From Gaiellales bacterium (GTDB lineage: Bacteria > Actinomycetota > Thermoleophilia > Gaiellales > JAICJC01): 64,000 nucleotides of DNA. Every line of letters begins with the position of its first letter. Position 1 is the stretch's first letter. Under the pieces are notes generated by a model. That model was not told the origin of the DNA, ran no database searches, and saw nothing but the letters and a program-made list of their open reading frames with translations. Positions 19,565 to 27,662 of the stretch are shown in pieces. The stretch lies in contig DASUHM010000069.1 in the NCBI GenBank assembly GCA_036273515.1, forward strand, positions 1 to 64,000, written 5' to 3'. The translations under genes were made by a program, and so were the position numbers.

Positions 19565-19697
19565 GACGGTTGATCGGCGAGTCCACGCACGCCTGGACGC
19601 ACGACGGTCAGCGGTTCCGTGGAAGGCTGGTGAGGCTGCTTCTCGGTCGCGTCCGTACAGCCGGGTATGACCGCTCCCTGCGTCCGTGCGCTGCCCG
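19565..19697. repeat. Dispersed element, copy B (shorter relative of 2568-2771)
   Basis: Begins AGACGGTTGAT, has CGCCTGGACG at 19591-19600 and matches copy A at 29 of 32 positions over 19666-19697 (core CGCTCCCTGCGTCC). It is 27 nt shorter than copy A between these blocks, and its right terminal inverted repeat is not evident. It lies between the start of rpoD and the end of the asparaginase gene; with the rpoD promoter it accounts for most of the 371-nt gap. Confidence 0.55.
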
Positions 19698-19726
19698 TCG
19701 GGCTGGCACCTTGGACGTCATGGGGC

Positions 19727-20662
19727 TCACCGAGCGGCCGTCAGAGCGATCTCGGCCCGCAGGCGGACGACCGGATCGCCGACCGAGTTCTCGAAGACGG
19801 GCTCGGCCAGGGCGCCGAGGCCGGACGGCACGTCGCCGTTCCAGCCGAGCAGCTGACGCAGCACCGCGACGGCCGCGGGCGCGCTCGCGCGCGAGTTGCC
19901 GTCGTCGATCCGGATCGCGATGCCGATGCCCTCGTTGGCGAGGCCGATGCTCGAGAGCCCCTCGGCCCCGCCCTTGGCGACGCAGCCGGACACGGACCGC
20001 ATCGCTTCGGTGTCGAAATCGCCGTCGCCGCGCACGAGCTCGGGGTGTGCCGTCATCGCCGCGAACTGGCGCGGCAGCGTCTCGGGCAGCCGGGCGTACA
20101 TCGTCGCGATGACGCGCAGCGGCAGCGCGAACGCGACCACGCCGCAGCCGTCCGTCATCGTCGGGATCGCGCCCTTCTCGATGCCCGAGAGCTCGGACAT
20201 CGCGGCCAGCGCCGCCTGCTGCGACGGGTGGTCGGGGCTGCGGTAGGTGGCGGTGTCCCAGCCGTGGTGCACGCTGTTCGCGAGGAAGCCGAGGTGGTTG
20301 CCGGAGCAGTTGTGGCGGAGCCGCTGCTGCGGGCTGCTGCGCTCGTTCTGCAGCGCCTCCGGCCCGAGGCCGCACGCCGCCAGGCCGCGCGTGACCGCCT
20401 CAACGTGGATGTCCTCGCCGGCGTGCGAGGCGCACATCACGGCCAGGACGCGGTCGTCGAGCCCGAGCGCGTCGTAGCCGCCGGACGCGACCAGCGGCTC
20501 GACCTGAAAGGGCTTCGCCGACGAGCGCAGCGTCGTCACCCGCTCCGGGTCGCCGCACGAGGCGATCACCGAGCCGTCGCGCCGCACCGCCACCGCGTGA
20601 ACGCGGTGCCGGCTCTCGGGGAAGCCGTTGCGGTAGGTGGTGACGACGCCGGTGTCGGACAC
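19727..20662 (-). CDS. L-asparaginase II family (AnsA/Rhizobium-type)
   Basis: A 311-residue member of the asparaginase II family (thermolabile Rhizobium etli type), unrelated to the E. coli AnsA/AnsB fold. Family segments are HRVHAVAVRRDGSV, TLRSSAKPFQ, MCASHAGE, RHNCSGNHLG, DGCGVVAFA and GCVAKGGAEG. The usual NCSGKH is NCSGNH here, so one conserved Lys is replaced; activity should be confirmed. It would convert asparagine to aspartate and ammonia in the cytoplasm. The GTG start looks leaderless (TAGGGT 6 nt upstream). It is divergent from the glycosylase gene. Confidence 0.85.
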   Translation of the reverse strand: MSDTGVVTTYRNGFPESRHRVHAVAVRRDGSVIASCGDPERVTTLRSSAKPFQVEPLVASGGYDALGLDDRVLAVMCASHAGEDIHVEAVTRGLAACGLGPEALQNERSSPQQRLRHNCSGNHLGFLANSVHHGWDTATYRSPDHPSQQAALAAMSELSGIEKGAIPTMTDGCGVVAFALPLRVIATMYARLPETLPRQFAAMTAHPELVRGDGDFDTEAMRSVSGCVAKGGAEGLSSIGLANEGIGIAIRIDDGNSRASAPAAVAVLRQLLGWNGDVPSGLGALAEPVFENSVGDPVVRLRAEIALTAAR

Positions 20663-20719
20663 GCGCCGACCCTACACGGCCGAGCGCCCCGGCGGCGTCC
20701 CGGCCGGTAGCGTTCGGGT

Positions 20720-21562
20720 ATGCCGGAGCTACCCGAGCTGGAAGCGTTCGTGATCGCGCAGCGGGAGGCGCTCACCGCGGAGCCGATCGAGTCCGTTCCC
20801 GTCGCCCACTTCGCGACGACGAAGACGATCGACCCGCCGATCCAGTCGCTCGCGGGCCAGCGCTTCACCGCGGTCGGCCGGCGGGCGAAGCGGCTGCTCT
20901 TCACCGCCGACGGCGGCGACACGATGATGGTGCACCTGATGTCGGCGGGGAAGCTCGTCGTCGGCGGGAAGCGGACGAAGTCGTCGATGCTCGTCGTCGC
21001 GTTCGAGTCCGGGCGGGATCTGATCATGTCCGAGACAGGCCACAAGCGCCGGGCCGGCGTGTGGCTGCTGCGGCCGGATGCGCTCGCGGCCGAGCTCGAC
21101 CACATCGGCCCCGAGCCGCTCGACCCGTCGTACACCGTCGACGTGCTGGCCGGGTCGCTCGAGGCCCGGCCGCACCAGCTGCACGCGTTCCTGCGCGACC
21201 AGCGCGCCGTCGCCGGCATCGGCCGCGCGTTCGCGAACGAGATCCTGTGGGCCGCCATGCTCTCGCCCTACCAGCGCTCGGCGGCGCTCGGCGACGAGGA
21301 CGTGGCCAGGCTGCACGCCGCCATCACGGGCACGCTCGGCGCCGCCGTCGAGCGGCTCGTGCCGCTGTCCGGCTCGGGCCTGACGACGAAGGCCGATCGC
21401 GGCTACGCCGTCCACGACCGCCTGGGCGAGCCGTGCGCCCGGTGCGGCGACGCGATCCGGCGCGTCTCCTTCGACGAGCACACCGTCTTCTACTGCCCGA
21501 CTTGCCAGACCGGCGGGCGGGTGCTCGCCGACCGGCGCCTGTCACGCCTGTTACGGGAGTGA
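20720..21562 (+). CDS. Fpg/Nei-family DNA glycosylase-lyase
   Basis: A 280-residue base-excision repair enzyme. The N-terminal Pro and Glu of MPELPELE are the catalytic nucleophile and acid; the beta-sandwich has GRRAKRLLF; the helix-two-turn-helix is near GIGRAFANEILW; the C-terminal zinc finger is CARC...CPTC with 16 residues between. The family removes oxidised bases and nicks the strand. Side-chain differences from classic Fpg (for example no LRMTG-like loop, but LMSAGKLV) make a MutM2/Nei2-like specificity possible. TAGCGT lies 6 nt upstream of the ATG, suggesting a leaderless mRNA. Confidence 0.88.
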   Translation: MPELPELEAFVIAQREALTAEPIESVPVAHFATTKTIDPPIQSLAGQRFTAVGRRAKRLLFTADGGDTMMVHLMSAGKLVVGGKRTKSSMLVVAFESGRDLIMSETGHKRRAGVWLLRPDALAAELDHIGPEPLDPSYTVDVLAGSLEARPHQLHAFLRDQRAVAGIGRAFANEILWAAMLSPYQRSAALGDEDVARLHAAITGTLGAAVERLVPLSGSGLTTKADRGYAVHDRLGEPCARCGDAIRRVSFDEHTVFYCPTCQTGGRVLADRRLSRLLRE

Positions 21563-21590
21563 TCCGCGAGGGACGGGTACCATCCCCTGC

Positions 21591-22565
21591 ATGCTTGAAT
21601 CCTCAACATTCACTCATGACCTCCAGGCAGCCGAGCCCGACGTCCATCTCGCCCTGACCCGCGCCGGCGTCACCGGCGTCGACAAGGTGATCCGGATCGC
21701 GCATGCGGGCACCGAGCTTCTCTACTACGCCCAGATCGACTGCTTCGTCGATCTCGACCCCGGTCAGAAGGGCGTCCACATGTCCCGCTTCCCCGAGACG
21801 GTGGCCGAATGCATCGACCACGTCGTCATCGGCGAGGCCCTCCACGTCGAGGAGCTGGCCGAGCACATCGCGGCGCGCATCGTCGAGCGCCAGCAGGCCG
21901 TCCGCTCCGAGGTGACCATCCGGGCCAAGTTCCCGGTCACCCGGCGCACGCCCGTCTCCGACCTGAAGACGCAAGAGATCTACCACCTGATCGGCCAGGC
22001 GCTCGCGAACGGCAAGGGCGCCCGCCGGCTCGTCGGCGTCGAGGTGCGCGGGCTGAACGCGTGCCCGTGCGCGCAGGGGCTCGTGCGCGAGCGCGCGCAC
22101 GACCGGCTCACCGAGGCCGGCTACGACGACGGCCAGATCCAGGAGATCTTCTCGCTCCTGCCGGCGGCCACGCACAACCAGCGGGCCGAGGCGACGCTGC
22201 TCGTCGGCACCCGCCGCGAGATCGACGCCCGCGACCTGATCGCGATCGCCGAGAACTCGATGAGCGCGCCGGTGTTCGAGCTGCTCAAGCGGCCGGACGA
22301 GCTGCACGTCGTCGAGCAGGCCCACCTGCACCCGCGCTTCGTCGAGGATTCGGTGCGGCTGATGGTGGCCGGCGCGTTCGAGCGCTACGACGACCTCTCG
22401 GACGGCTGCTTCCTGCTCGCGCGCCAGGTCAACCACGAGACGATCCACAACCACGACGTCCTGGCCGAGCGCCACGGCACGGTCGCGGAGCTGCGCTCCG
22501 ACCTCGAGCACCGAAACGGCGGCGCACCGCGCCACACGACGGCGCGCGACTGGCTCGAAGGCTGA
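21591..22565 (+). CDS. folE2: GTP cyclohydrolase type IB (FolE2/MptA family)
   Basis: A 324-residue FolE2/MptA-type cyclohydrolase, which opens GTP on the way to tetrahydrofolate or other pterins and tolerates metals other than zinc. Family signatures: KGVHMSRFPE near residue 61, EVRGLNACPCAQG (metal-binding Cys/His region) and the C-terminal RQVNHETIHNHD. A classic FolE is not in the window. TACCAT lies 7 nt upstream of the ATG, so the mRNA is probably leaderless. A 31-nt perfect palindrome starts 5 nt after the stop and may terminate transcription. Confidence 0.9.
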   Translation: MLESSTFTHDLQAAEPDVHLALTRAGVTGVDKVIRIAHAGTELLYYAQIDCFVDLDPGQKGVHMSRFPETVAECIDHVVIGEALHVEELAEHIAARIVERQQAVRSEVTIRAKFPVTRRTPVSDLKTQEIYHLIGQALANGKGARRLVGVEVRGLNACPCAQGLVRERAHDRLTEAGYDDGQIQEIFSLLPAATHNQRAEATLLVGTRREIDARDLIAIAENSMSAPVFELLKRPDELHVVEQAHLHPRFVEDSVRLMVAGAFERYDDLSDGCFLLARQVNHETIHNHDVLAERHGTVAELRSDLEHRNGGAPRHTTARDWLEG

Positions 22566-22570
22566 CGCGC

Positions 22571-22601
22571 TGAATAGCCGGTGCCTGGCACCGGCTATTC
22601 A
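22571..22601. repeat. 31-nt perfect palindrome, GGTGCC family
   Basis: TGAATAGCCGGTGCC, one T, then GGCACCGGCTATTCA: a 15-bp perfect stem. The first 15 nt are identical to those of the element at 51651-51681. It sits 5 nt downstream of folE2, where it could serve as a terminator for folE2 and separate it from the lipoprotein gene. Confidence 0.75.
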
Positions 22602-22633
22602 AGGCGCGTCGATCGGGTGCCGATACAACGGGC

Positions 22634-23584
22634 GTGCACCCGACCCGCCTTGCAATCCTTCTCACCGCCGCGGGTGCCCTCGCGTCGGGGTGCGGCGGAT
22701 CGAGCCCGGCGCCCGCCGGCCCTGCACCGGCCGCCTCGCCGCCGGCCTCGTCGGCCACCGCGACCTCGGGGCGCCTGACCCCGGCTGCGGCGAAGGCGAT
22801 CGTGACCCGGCTCTGGACGCGCCGCGAGGCCGCTCTGTCGGCGCTCTCCCCGGCTGCCGTCGCGCGGGTCGAGACCGCCGTCGCGGCGACCGAAGACCGC
22901 GCCTACGTCGGCGACGTGCGGTGCGGATGCGCCCAGGCCAAGGCCGGCCACACGATCATGTCGATCCTGCCCGAGATCCCTCGCACCGCGCCCGAAGGTG
23001 CCTTCCTCGCCCAGGTGCGGACCACGAACACCATCACGGGAGACCCGGTCTGGTACGTCATCGCCGTCGTCCGCAGGGCGGGGACGTGGAGGATCGCCTA
23101 CGTCAACTTCGGCGGGTACAAGGCGCGGCCGCCGCTCAGCGGCCTCGGAGTCGCCGCCGGCACCACCGCGGCCGTGACCGCGCGCGACAGGGCACGCATG
23201 GTGCACATCGCGCGGCGCGAGGCCGCATGGGCCGGCGCCCACGGCAAGCACGTGGACCACACGAGCTACGGCGCCACCATCCGGGCGCGAGCCGGCCTGC
23301 GGCTCGGCGGCGACGGCGTCTTCGGGCTGACCCTCCCCGGCGGGAGGGTGTTCGCCTGCTACACGCTGCACGAGCTCGACACGTACACGCTGCCCGGCGG
23401 GCTGGCCCAGGACGAGTCGCGCGAGCAGTGGGGCCGACAGCTTGCGCCCGGCGGCTATCGCTCCATCGTCGTCGACACGGATCAGCCCTACTGCGTCGCC
23501 GGCTCGGGGCGCGGCGCTGCGGTGCCGCCGACGTGGCTCGAGTACTCCCCCCAGCAGGTCGCCGTCACCGGCACCCGGCTCTAG
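22634..23584 (+). CDS. Putative lipoprotein of unknown function
   Basis: A 316-residue protein with a lipoprotein signal peptide: hydrophobic LAILLTAAGAL, then lipobox LASGC. A Pro/Ala/Ser-rich linker follows, and a ~250-residue mixed domain with a CGC pair (VRCGCAQ) and two further Cys. No family is recognised. The residues NTITGDPVWYVIAVVRRAGTWRIAYVNFGG look like a cone-shaped NTF2/Mce-like strand pattern, but that is only an impression. The GTG start is the only one that yields the lipobox. Its stop TAG shares CTAG with the stop of the convergent SIS gene. Confidence 0.75.
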   Translation: MHPTRLAILLTAAGALASGCGGSSPAPAGPAPAASPPASSATATSGRLTPAAAKAIVTRLWTRREAALSALSPAAVARVETAVAATEDRAYVGDVRCGCAQAKAGHTIMSILPEIPRTAPEGAFLAQVRTTNTITGDPVWYVIAVVRRAGTWRIAYVNFGGYKARPPLSGLGVAAGTTAAVTARDRARMVHIARREAAWAGAHGKHVDHTSYGATIRARAGLRLGGDGVFGLTLPGGRVFACYTLHELDTYTLPGGLAQDESREQWGRQLAPGGYRSIVVDTDQPYCVAGSGRGAAVPPTWLEYSPQQVAVTGTRL

Positions 23585-24501
23585 ATCGGGTCGGCGGCCC
23601 AGAGCTCGGCGGCGAGCAGCTCGGCGACGAGCGTCTCGACCAGCGGTCGCACGTCCGCCTCGCCGGGAACGTCGGCCGTGACGACCGTGAAGCCGCGCTG
23701 CGCCTGCCACTCCCACATCTCCGCCTCGTAGGCCGACCCCGGTAGGAGCAGCGCCCGGTAGCCGGGCCGCTTCGTCAGGTAGACGTCGACGTGCGACCAG
23801 TCGCCGGTCTCGCAGGCGTCGGCCGGCACGCGCGGCACCTCGCGCAGCATGAGCGCCGACTGCTCGGCCGCCCCCAGCCGCTCCGCGGGCGCGAGCACGT
23901 GGACGGGGCCGCCGCCCAGCTGCTCCAGCATCCGCGGGAGCCACTGGCCGCGGCCGTCGAGCAGCTCGGCGATCGCGCCCGCCGCCCGCTCCCGCCAGCC
24001 GGCCGGCGGCGCCGCGGCCGGGACGAGCAGCCCGCAGGCGGCCTCGCGCAGGACGGCGACGGTGCTGCGATAGCTGGCGCAGGCGACGCCGCTCGGGCCG
24101 TCCGAGGCGATCTCGAGGCACGCGTCCGCCTCGGCCCCGATCGCGCTGGCGGGCACGCTGGTGACGCCGGCGACCATGCTCGTGCCGAGGTGGCGGCGCA
24201 TCGCCGCGACCGTCTCCTCCGACCCGCCGGTCGCCGAGATCGCGAAGACGAGCGTGTCCGCCGACGGCGGCTGCGGGCTTCCGGTCGAGGCGATCTCGGC
24301 GGCCGCGTCGATCCCGTGCCCGCGCAGGAGCGCCGCGGCGTCGAGCGCCGCGTAGCGCGAGCTGCCCATGCCCAGGAAGAGGACGCGCCGCGCCCGCTCC
24401 CCCATCGCCCGAATCGATTCCAGGCCGGGGGCGGGCCCCGCCAGCGCTTCGGCCGCGGCGAGCACGTCTCCGGCGAAGAGCTCGGGGCGAAGGTCAGCCA
24501 T
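23581..24501 (-). CDS. SIS-domain sugar isomerase/deaminase-like protein
   Basis: A 306-residue protein made of two SIS domains, like the isomerase half of GlmS and AgaS. Phosphosugar-binding motifs are LGMGSSRYAALDAA and ISATGGSEETVAAM in the first domain and a Glu-rich LREVPRVPADACETGDWSH in the second. No glutaminase domain is present. It is the last gene of a three-gene operon with a glucosamine/malto-kinase-like kinase (8-nt overlap) and a glycosyltransferase. That context suggests isomerisation or deamination of an amino-sugar phosphate made by the kinase. Confidence 0.8.
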   Translation of the reverse strand: MADLRPELFAGDVLAAAEALAGPAPGLESIRAMGERARRVLFLGMGSSRYAALDAAALLRGHGIDAAAEIASTGSPQPPSADTLVFAISATGGSEETVAAMRRHLGTSMVAGVTSVPASAIGAEADACLEIASDGPSGVACASYRSTVAVLREAACGLLVPAAAPPAGWRERAAGAIAELLDGRGQWLPRMLEQLGGGPVHVLAPAERLGAAEQSALMLREVPRVPADACETGDWSHVDVYLTKRPGYRALLLPGSAYEAEMWEWQAQRGFTVVTADVPGEADVRPLVETLVAELLAAELWAADPI

Positions 24502-25654
24502 CGTGCTCCATCAGCCAGCGCATGCCGCCGACCGGCGCGTACATCCACTCGGGCAGGAACGCGGCCGCGTACGTGAACTCGTAGGTCTCCTTCTCGACCT
24601 CGAGCGCGCGCAGGAGGCCGGCGTCCACCGGCCCGTACGCCGAGAGGAACGCCTCGCGCGCCCGCGCGATCCAGCCGTCCACGTCGCAGGCGGGGTCGAC
24701 ATCGCGGGCCACGTAGCGGCCGAGGTGGTCGAACGAGCGCAGCATCGCGGCCACGTCGCGCAGGGCCGGGCCGGGGCGGGAGCGCTCCTCGACGGGCTTG
24801 GTTGGCTCGCCCTCCAGGTCGACGACCACGAGCCGGCCGCCGCCGGCCCGCAGCACCTGGCCGATGTGGAAGTCGCCGTGGAGGCGCTGAAGCGTGACCG
24901 GCGCGGCCGGCGACTCGAGCGCGTCCAGCTCCGCCAGGATGCGCGGCCGCAGGTCGCGGAGCTCGGCGGCCACGTCGGCCGGGACGGCGGCGATCGCCGC
25001 GTCCAGCTGGGCGCCCGCCGCCTCTCGCCATCCGCGCAGGTCGGCGGCCGTGGCGATGCTCGACCCGTAGCTCGCGAGTGCCGCGTGCAGACGCGCGCTC
25101 TCGGCCCCGAGCCGGGCGATGTCCGCGACCTCGCCGGCCTGGACGGCGGCCGCGCCCCATGCCCAGCCGTCCTTGCCGGGCACGTACTCCTGCACGAGCG
25201 CGACCGCATGGCCGTCCCAGTGCAGCGACCCCGCGAAGGCCGGGACGCAGTCGAGCCGGGCCGTCTCGGTGAGGTGGCGGCCGAGCTCGACCTCGGGATG
25301 CACGCCCGGCCAGATGCGCCGGTAGAGCTTCACGACCAGCCGCTCGCCGACCACGTACGACGTGTTCGACTGGTCGAGGCCGATCGGCCGCTCCTCCGCG
25401 CCGGCCGGAAGCGTCACGCCGGCGTCGCGAAACTGCCACAGCCCCCGTTCGGGGTCTGACCCCGGTTGGAGGAGGGCGGACGCGGCCGCGCCCTCGCTCC
25501 AGACGTAGAGATCGGTACCGTCGACGCGCAGGATCGCAAGGGCGGCGCCGCCGCCCAGGTGGAGCCGGTCGCACTCCTCTATCCGCCCGATCGCCCCCGC
25601 CTTGCCCCCGAACCAGCGGGCGGCGGCCAGGCGCTCAGGCGTCGGCAGCGACAC
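24494..25654 (-). CDS. Maltokinase/glucosamine-kinase-like sugar kinase
   Basis: A 386-residue kinase of the aminoglycoside phosphotransferase-like fold. The catalytic loop is QRLHGDFHIGQVL and the metal-binding segment VVVDLEGEPTKP; the N-terminal lobe begins RLAAARWFGGKAGAI, typical of the Pep2/maltokinase and actinobacterial glucosamine kinase group. Known members phosphorylate maltose or glucosamine; adjacency to a SIS protein favours glucosamine (inference). A 13-nt palindrome core, GGGGTCTGACCCC (25451-25463), sits in frame and encodes part of QPGSDPERG, possibly a captured repeat. It overlaps the upstream glycosyltransferase by 20 nt and the SIS gene by 8 nt. Confidence 0.78.
   Translation of the reverse strand: MSLPTPERLAAARWFGGKAGAIGRIEECDRLHLGGGAALAILRVDGTDLYVWSEGAAASALLQPGSDPERGLWQFRDAGVTLPAGAEERPIGLDQSNTSYVVGERLVVKLYRRIWPGVHPEVELGRHLTETARLDCVPAFAGSLHWDGHAVALVQEYVPGKDGWAWGAAAVQAGEVADIARLGAESARLHAALASYGSSIATAADLRGWREAAGAQLDAAIAAVPADVAAELRDLRPRILAELDALESPAAPVTLQRLHGDFHIGQVLRAGGGRLVVVDLEGEPTKPVEERSRPGPALRDVAAMLRSFDHLGRYVARDVDPACDVDGWIARAREAFLSAYGPVDAGLLRALEVEKETYEFTYAAAFLPEWMYAPVGGMRWLMEHDG
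25451..25463. repeat. GGGGTCTGACCCC palindrome core inside a coding region
   Basis: A perfect 13-nt match (opposite strand) to the core found at 32146-32158 and, one base shorter, at 60323-60334. It is read in frame by the kinase gene. The flanks do not share the CTTCTGG arm of the other copies. Confidence 0.5.
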
Positions 25655-26912
25655 GCTGGATGAGATCGGCCGCCCGCACCGTGCCCGGGCTGGCCTGCAG
25701 CCGGGTCGCGATGGCGGCCATCCGCCCGCGCAGGTCGCCGTCGGCCAGCAGCCGGTCGACCGCCCCCGCCAGCTCCCCGTCGGCGAACTCGTACGTCGCC
25801 AGGCGCGCGCCGAAGCCGGTCTCGTCGATCCGCTGGGCGTTGTCGTACTGATCCCAGAAGAGCGGCAGCGCGATCATCGGCTTGCCGAAGTGGAAGCACT
25901 CCGTGGTCGTGTTGTTGCCGCCGTGGGTGATCACGAGGTCGACCTGCGGCAGCACCGACGGCTGGGGCACGAACTCCTCGCCCCACATGTTCTCGGCCAG
26001 CTCGTACTGGTCGGCTTGAGGCCCCTTGGAGACGATGTAGCGGTGCGGGCTGCGGCCGAGCACGTCGACGAGCCGCTTCATCAGGTCGACGTCGGCCGAC
26101 CCCAGCGAGCCCAGCGACAGGTAGACGAGCCCGCCGTCGCCGCCGCGCAGCTGCTCGGGGATCTCGAACGACGCGTCCGAGGCGCGCACGCACGACTCGA
26201 CCCGGTGCCAGCTGCGGTCGAGCGGCTGCCGCCGCGAGTAGTCGGCCTCGGCCGGGTACAGGTAGAGGTTCAGGTAGGGCGAGGCGTGGATGAACTCGAG
26301 GTCGGGCAGGGGCGGCGCGCCGGCCGCCTGCACGAAGGCGTCGAACTCGGCCCACATGTCGCGGTGCGTGCGCTCGTACTCGGCGTGGAACTCGGCCCAG
26401 CCCGACTCGTCGCCGGCCCGATAGCCCGAGAACACCGGCGGGATGGCCGGGTCGCGGATCTCGAGCGGGTTGCACGACACGATGCGCACCCACGGCCGGC
26501 CACTCGCCGCGAGGGCCGGGAAGGCGGGCACGTTGTCCTCGCAGATCACGTCGGGATCGAGCTCGGCGATGATCTCCTCGAGCCGCGGGTTCACGTAGCG
26601 GGAGCCGTCGAGCAGCGCCTGCCAGGTCGGCTGGATGAACGCCTCCAGCTGCTCGATCGTCGGCCGGCGGAAGACCGGCGCCGTGTCGCGGATGAAGTCC
26701 TTCCAGAACTGGCCGGGCGCCTCCTCGACCTCCGGCTTCGGCCCGAGCCGCATCAGCCGCTCCTCGAACCCGCGCGCCTCGAGCGTCCCGGCGAAGGACT
26801 CCTCGACGATGAACACGACCCGGTGGCCGCGCTCGCGCAGCACGTCGCCGATGCCCACGCAGTTGTTCGTGGGACCGAACGCACCCTCGGGGAAGAAGAC
26901 GACCGTCGCCAT
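25635..26912 (-). CDS. GT1-family glycosyltransferase (MGT type)
   Basis: A 425-residue GT-B glycosyltransferase of family 1 (macrolide/UGT-like). The N-terminal domain starts ATVVFFPEGAFGPTNNCVGIGDVL; the donor-binding C-terminal signature is LVITHGGNNTTTECFHFGKPMIALPLFWDQYDN, ending with the usual Asp-Gln/Tyr pair. Such enzymes move hexoses from NDP-sugars to small molecules or lipids. It leads the kinase-SIS operon on the minus strand. CATACT lies 10 nt upstream of the ATG. The acceptor is unknown. Confidence 0.85.
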   Translation of the reverse strand: MATVVFFPEGAFGPTNNCVGIGDVLRERGHRVVFIVEESFAGTLEARGFEERLMRLGPKPEVEEAPGQFWKDFIRDTAPVFRRPTIEQLEAFIQPTWQALLDGSRYVNPRLEEIIAELDPDVICEDNVPAFPALAASGRPWVRIVSCNPLEIRDPAIPPVFSGYRAGDESGWAEFHAEYERTHRDMWAEFDAFVQAAGAPPLPDLEFIHASPYLNLYLYPAEADYSRRQPLDRSWHRVESCVRASDASFEIPEQLRGGDGGLVYLSLGSLGSADVDLMKRLVDVLGRSPHRYIVSKGPQADQYELAENMWGEEFVPQPSVLPQVDLVITHGGNNTTTECFHFGKPMIALPLFWDQYDNAQRIDETGFGARLATYEFADGELAGAVDRLLADGDLRGRMAAIATRLQASPGTVRAADLIQRVAADA

Positions 26913-26930
26913 GGCGGCGTCAAGTATGAC

Positions 26931-26966
26931 CGGGCGGGCGGGCCGGTGTCGACCCGCCCGCCCGGA
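26931..26966 (-). terminator. Terminator hairpin between superoxide dismutase and glycosyltransferase genes
   Basis: CCGGGCGGGCGGG (26931-26943) pairs perfectly with CCCGCCCGCCCGG (26954-26966), a 13-bp stem with a 10-nt loop, 10 nt after the sod stop codon. Confidence 0.7.
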
Positions 26967-26975
26967 GGCGGATGG

Positions 26976-27599
26976 CTAGGCCGTGGCCCTGGCCGACCGC
27001 GCGGCCGTGTAGCGCTCGGCGACCGCCGACCAGTCGATCACGTTGAAGATCGCGGCCAGGTAGTCGGGGCGCTTGTTCTGGTACTTCAGGTAGTACGCGT
27101 GCTCCCACACGTCGATGCCCAGGATCGGCGCCTGGCCGTCCGAGATCGGGGAGTCCTGGTTCGGCGTGCTCGTCACCTTGAGCGAGCCGTTGTCGACGAC
27201 GAGCCACGACCAGCCCGAGCCGAACCGGTTCGCGCCGGCGTCGGTCAGCTGCTTCTTCAGCTCGTCGAAGCTGCCGAACGCGGAGTTGATCGCGTCGCCG
27301 AGCTCGCCGCTCGGGGCGCCGCCGCCGTTGGGCGAGAGCACGGTCCAGAACAGCGAGTGGTTGGCATGGCCGCCGGCGTTGTTGCGCACCGGGCCCTGCT
27401 TGTCCGCGGGCAGCGAGGACAGGTTCGCCAGCACGTCCTCGGCCGGCTTGTCCGCCCACTCCGTGCCCTCCAGGGCCGCGTTCGCCTTGTCCACGTACGC
27501 CTGGTGATGCTTGTCGTGGTGGATGCGCATCGTCTGCTCGTCGATGTGCGGCTCGAGCGCGTTGTAGTCGTACGGCAGATCGGGAACCTCATACGCCAT
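26976..27599 (-). CDS. sodA: Fe/Mn superoxide dismutase
   Basis: A 207-residue superoxide dismutase of the Fe/Mn family: [31 protein letters not shown] holds the first two metal His, [13 protein letters not shown] the alpha-hairpin, and [17 protein letters not shown] the Asp and third His ligands. Gly-Gly at the GGHANHS position and the absence of a secondary Gln near it favour manganese, as far as sequence can tell. It disposes of cytoplasmic superoxide. GGGAG is 7 nt before the ATG, and TATAGA (27634-27639) is a plausible -10. A strong hairpin follows. Confidence 0.95.
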   Translation of the reverse strand: MAYEVPDLPYDYNALEPHIDEQTMRIHHDKHHQAYVDKANAALEGTEWADKPAEDVLANLSSLPADKQGPVRNNAGGHANHSLFWTVLSPNGGGAPSGELGDAINSAFGSFDELKKQLTDAGANRFGSGWSWLVVDNGSLKVTSTPNQDSPISDGQAPILGIDVWEHAYYLKYQNKRPDYLAAIFNVIDWSAVAERYTAARSARATA

Positions 27600-27662
27600 G
27601 CGGGTCTCCCTTCCGGAGTGGTTTTTCGACCTGTCTATACCCTCTGGCTAGCATATCCCCCC

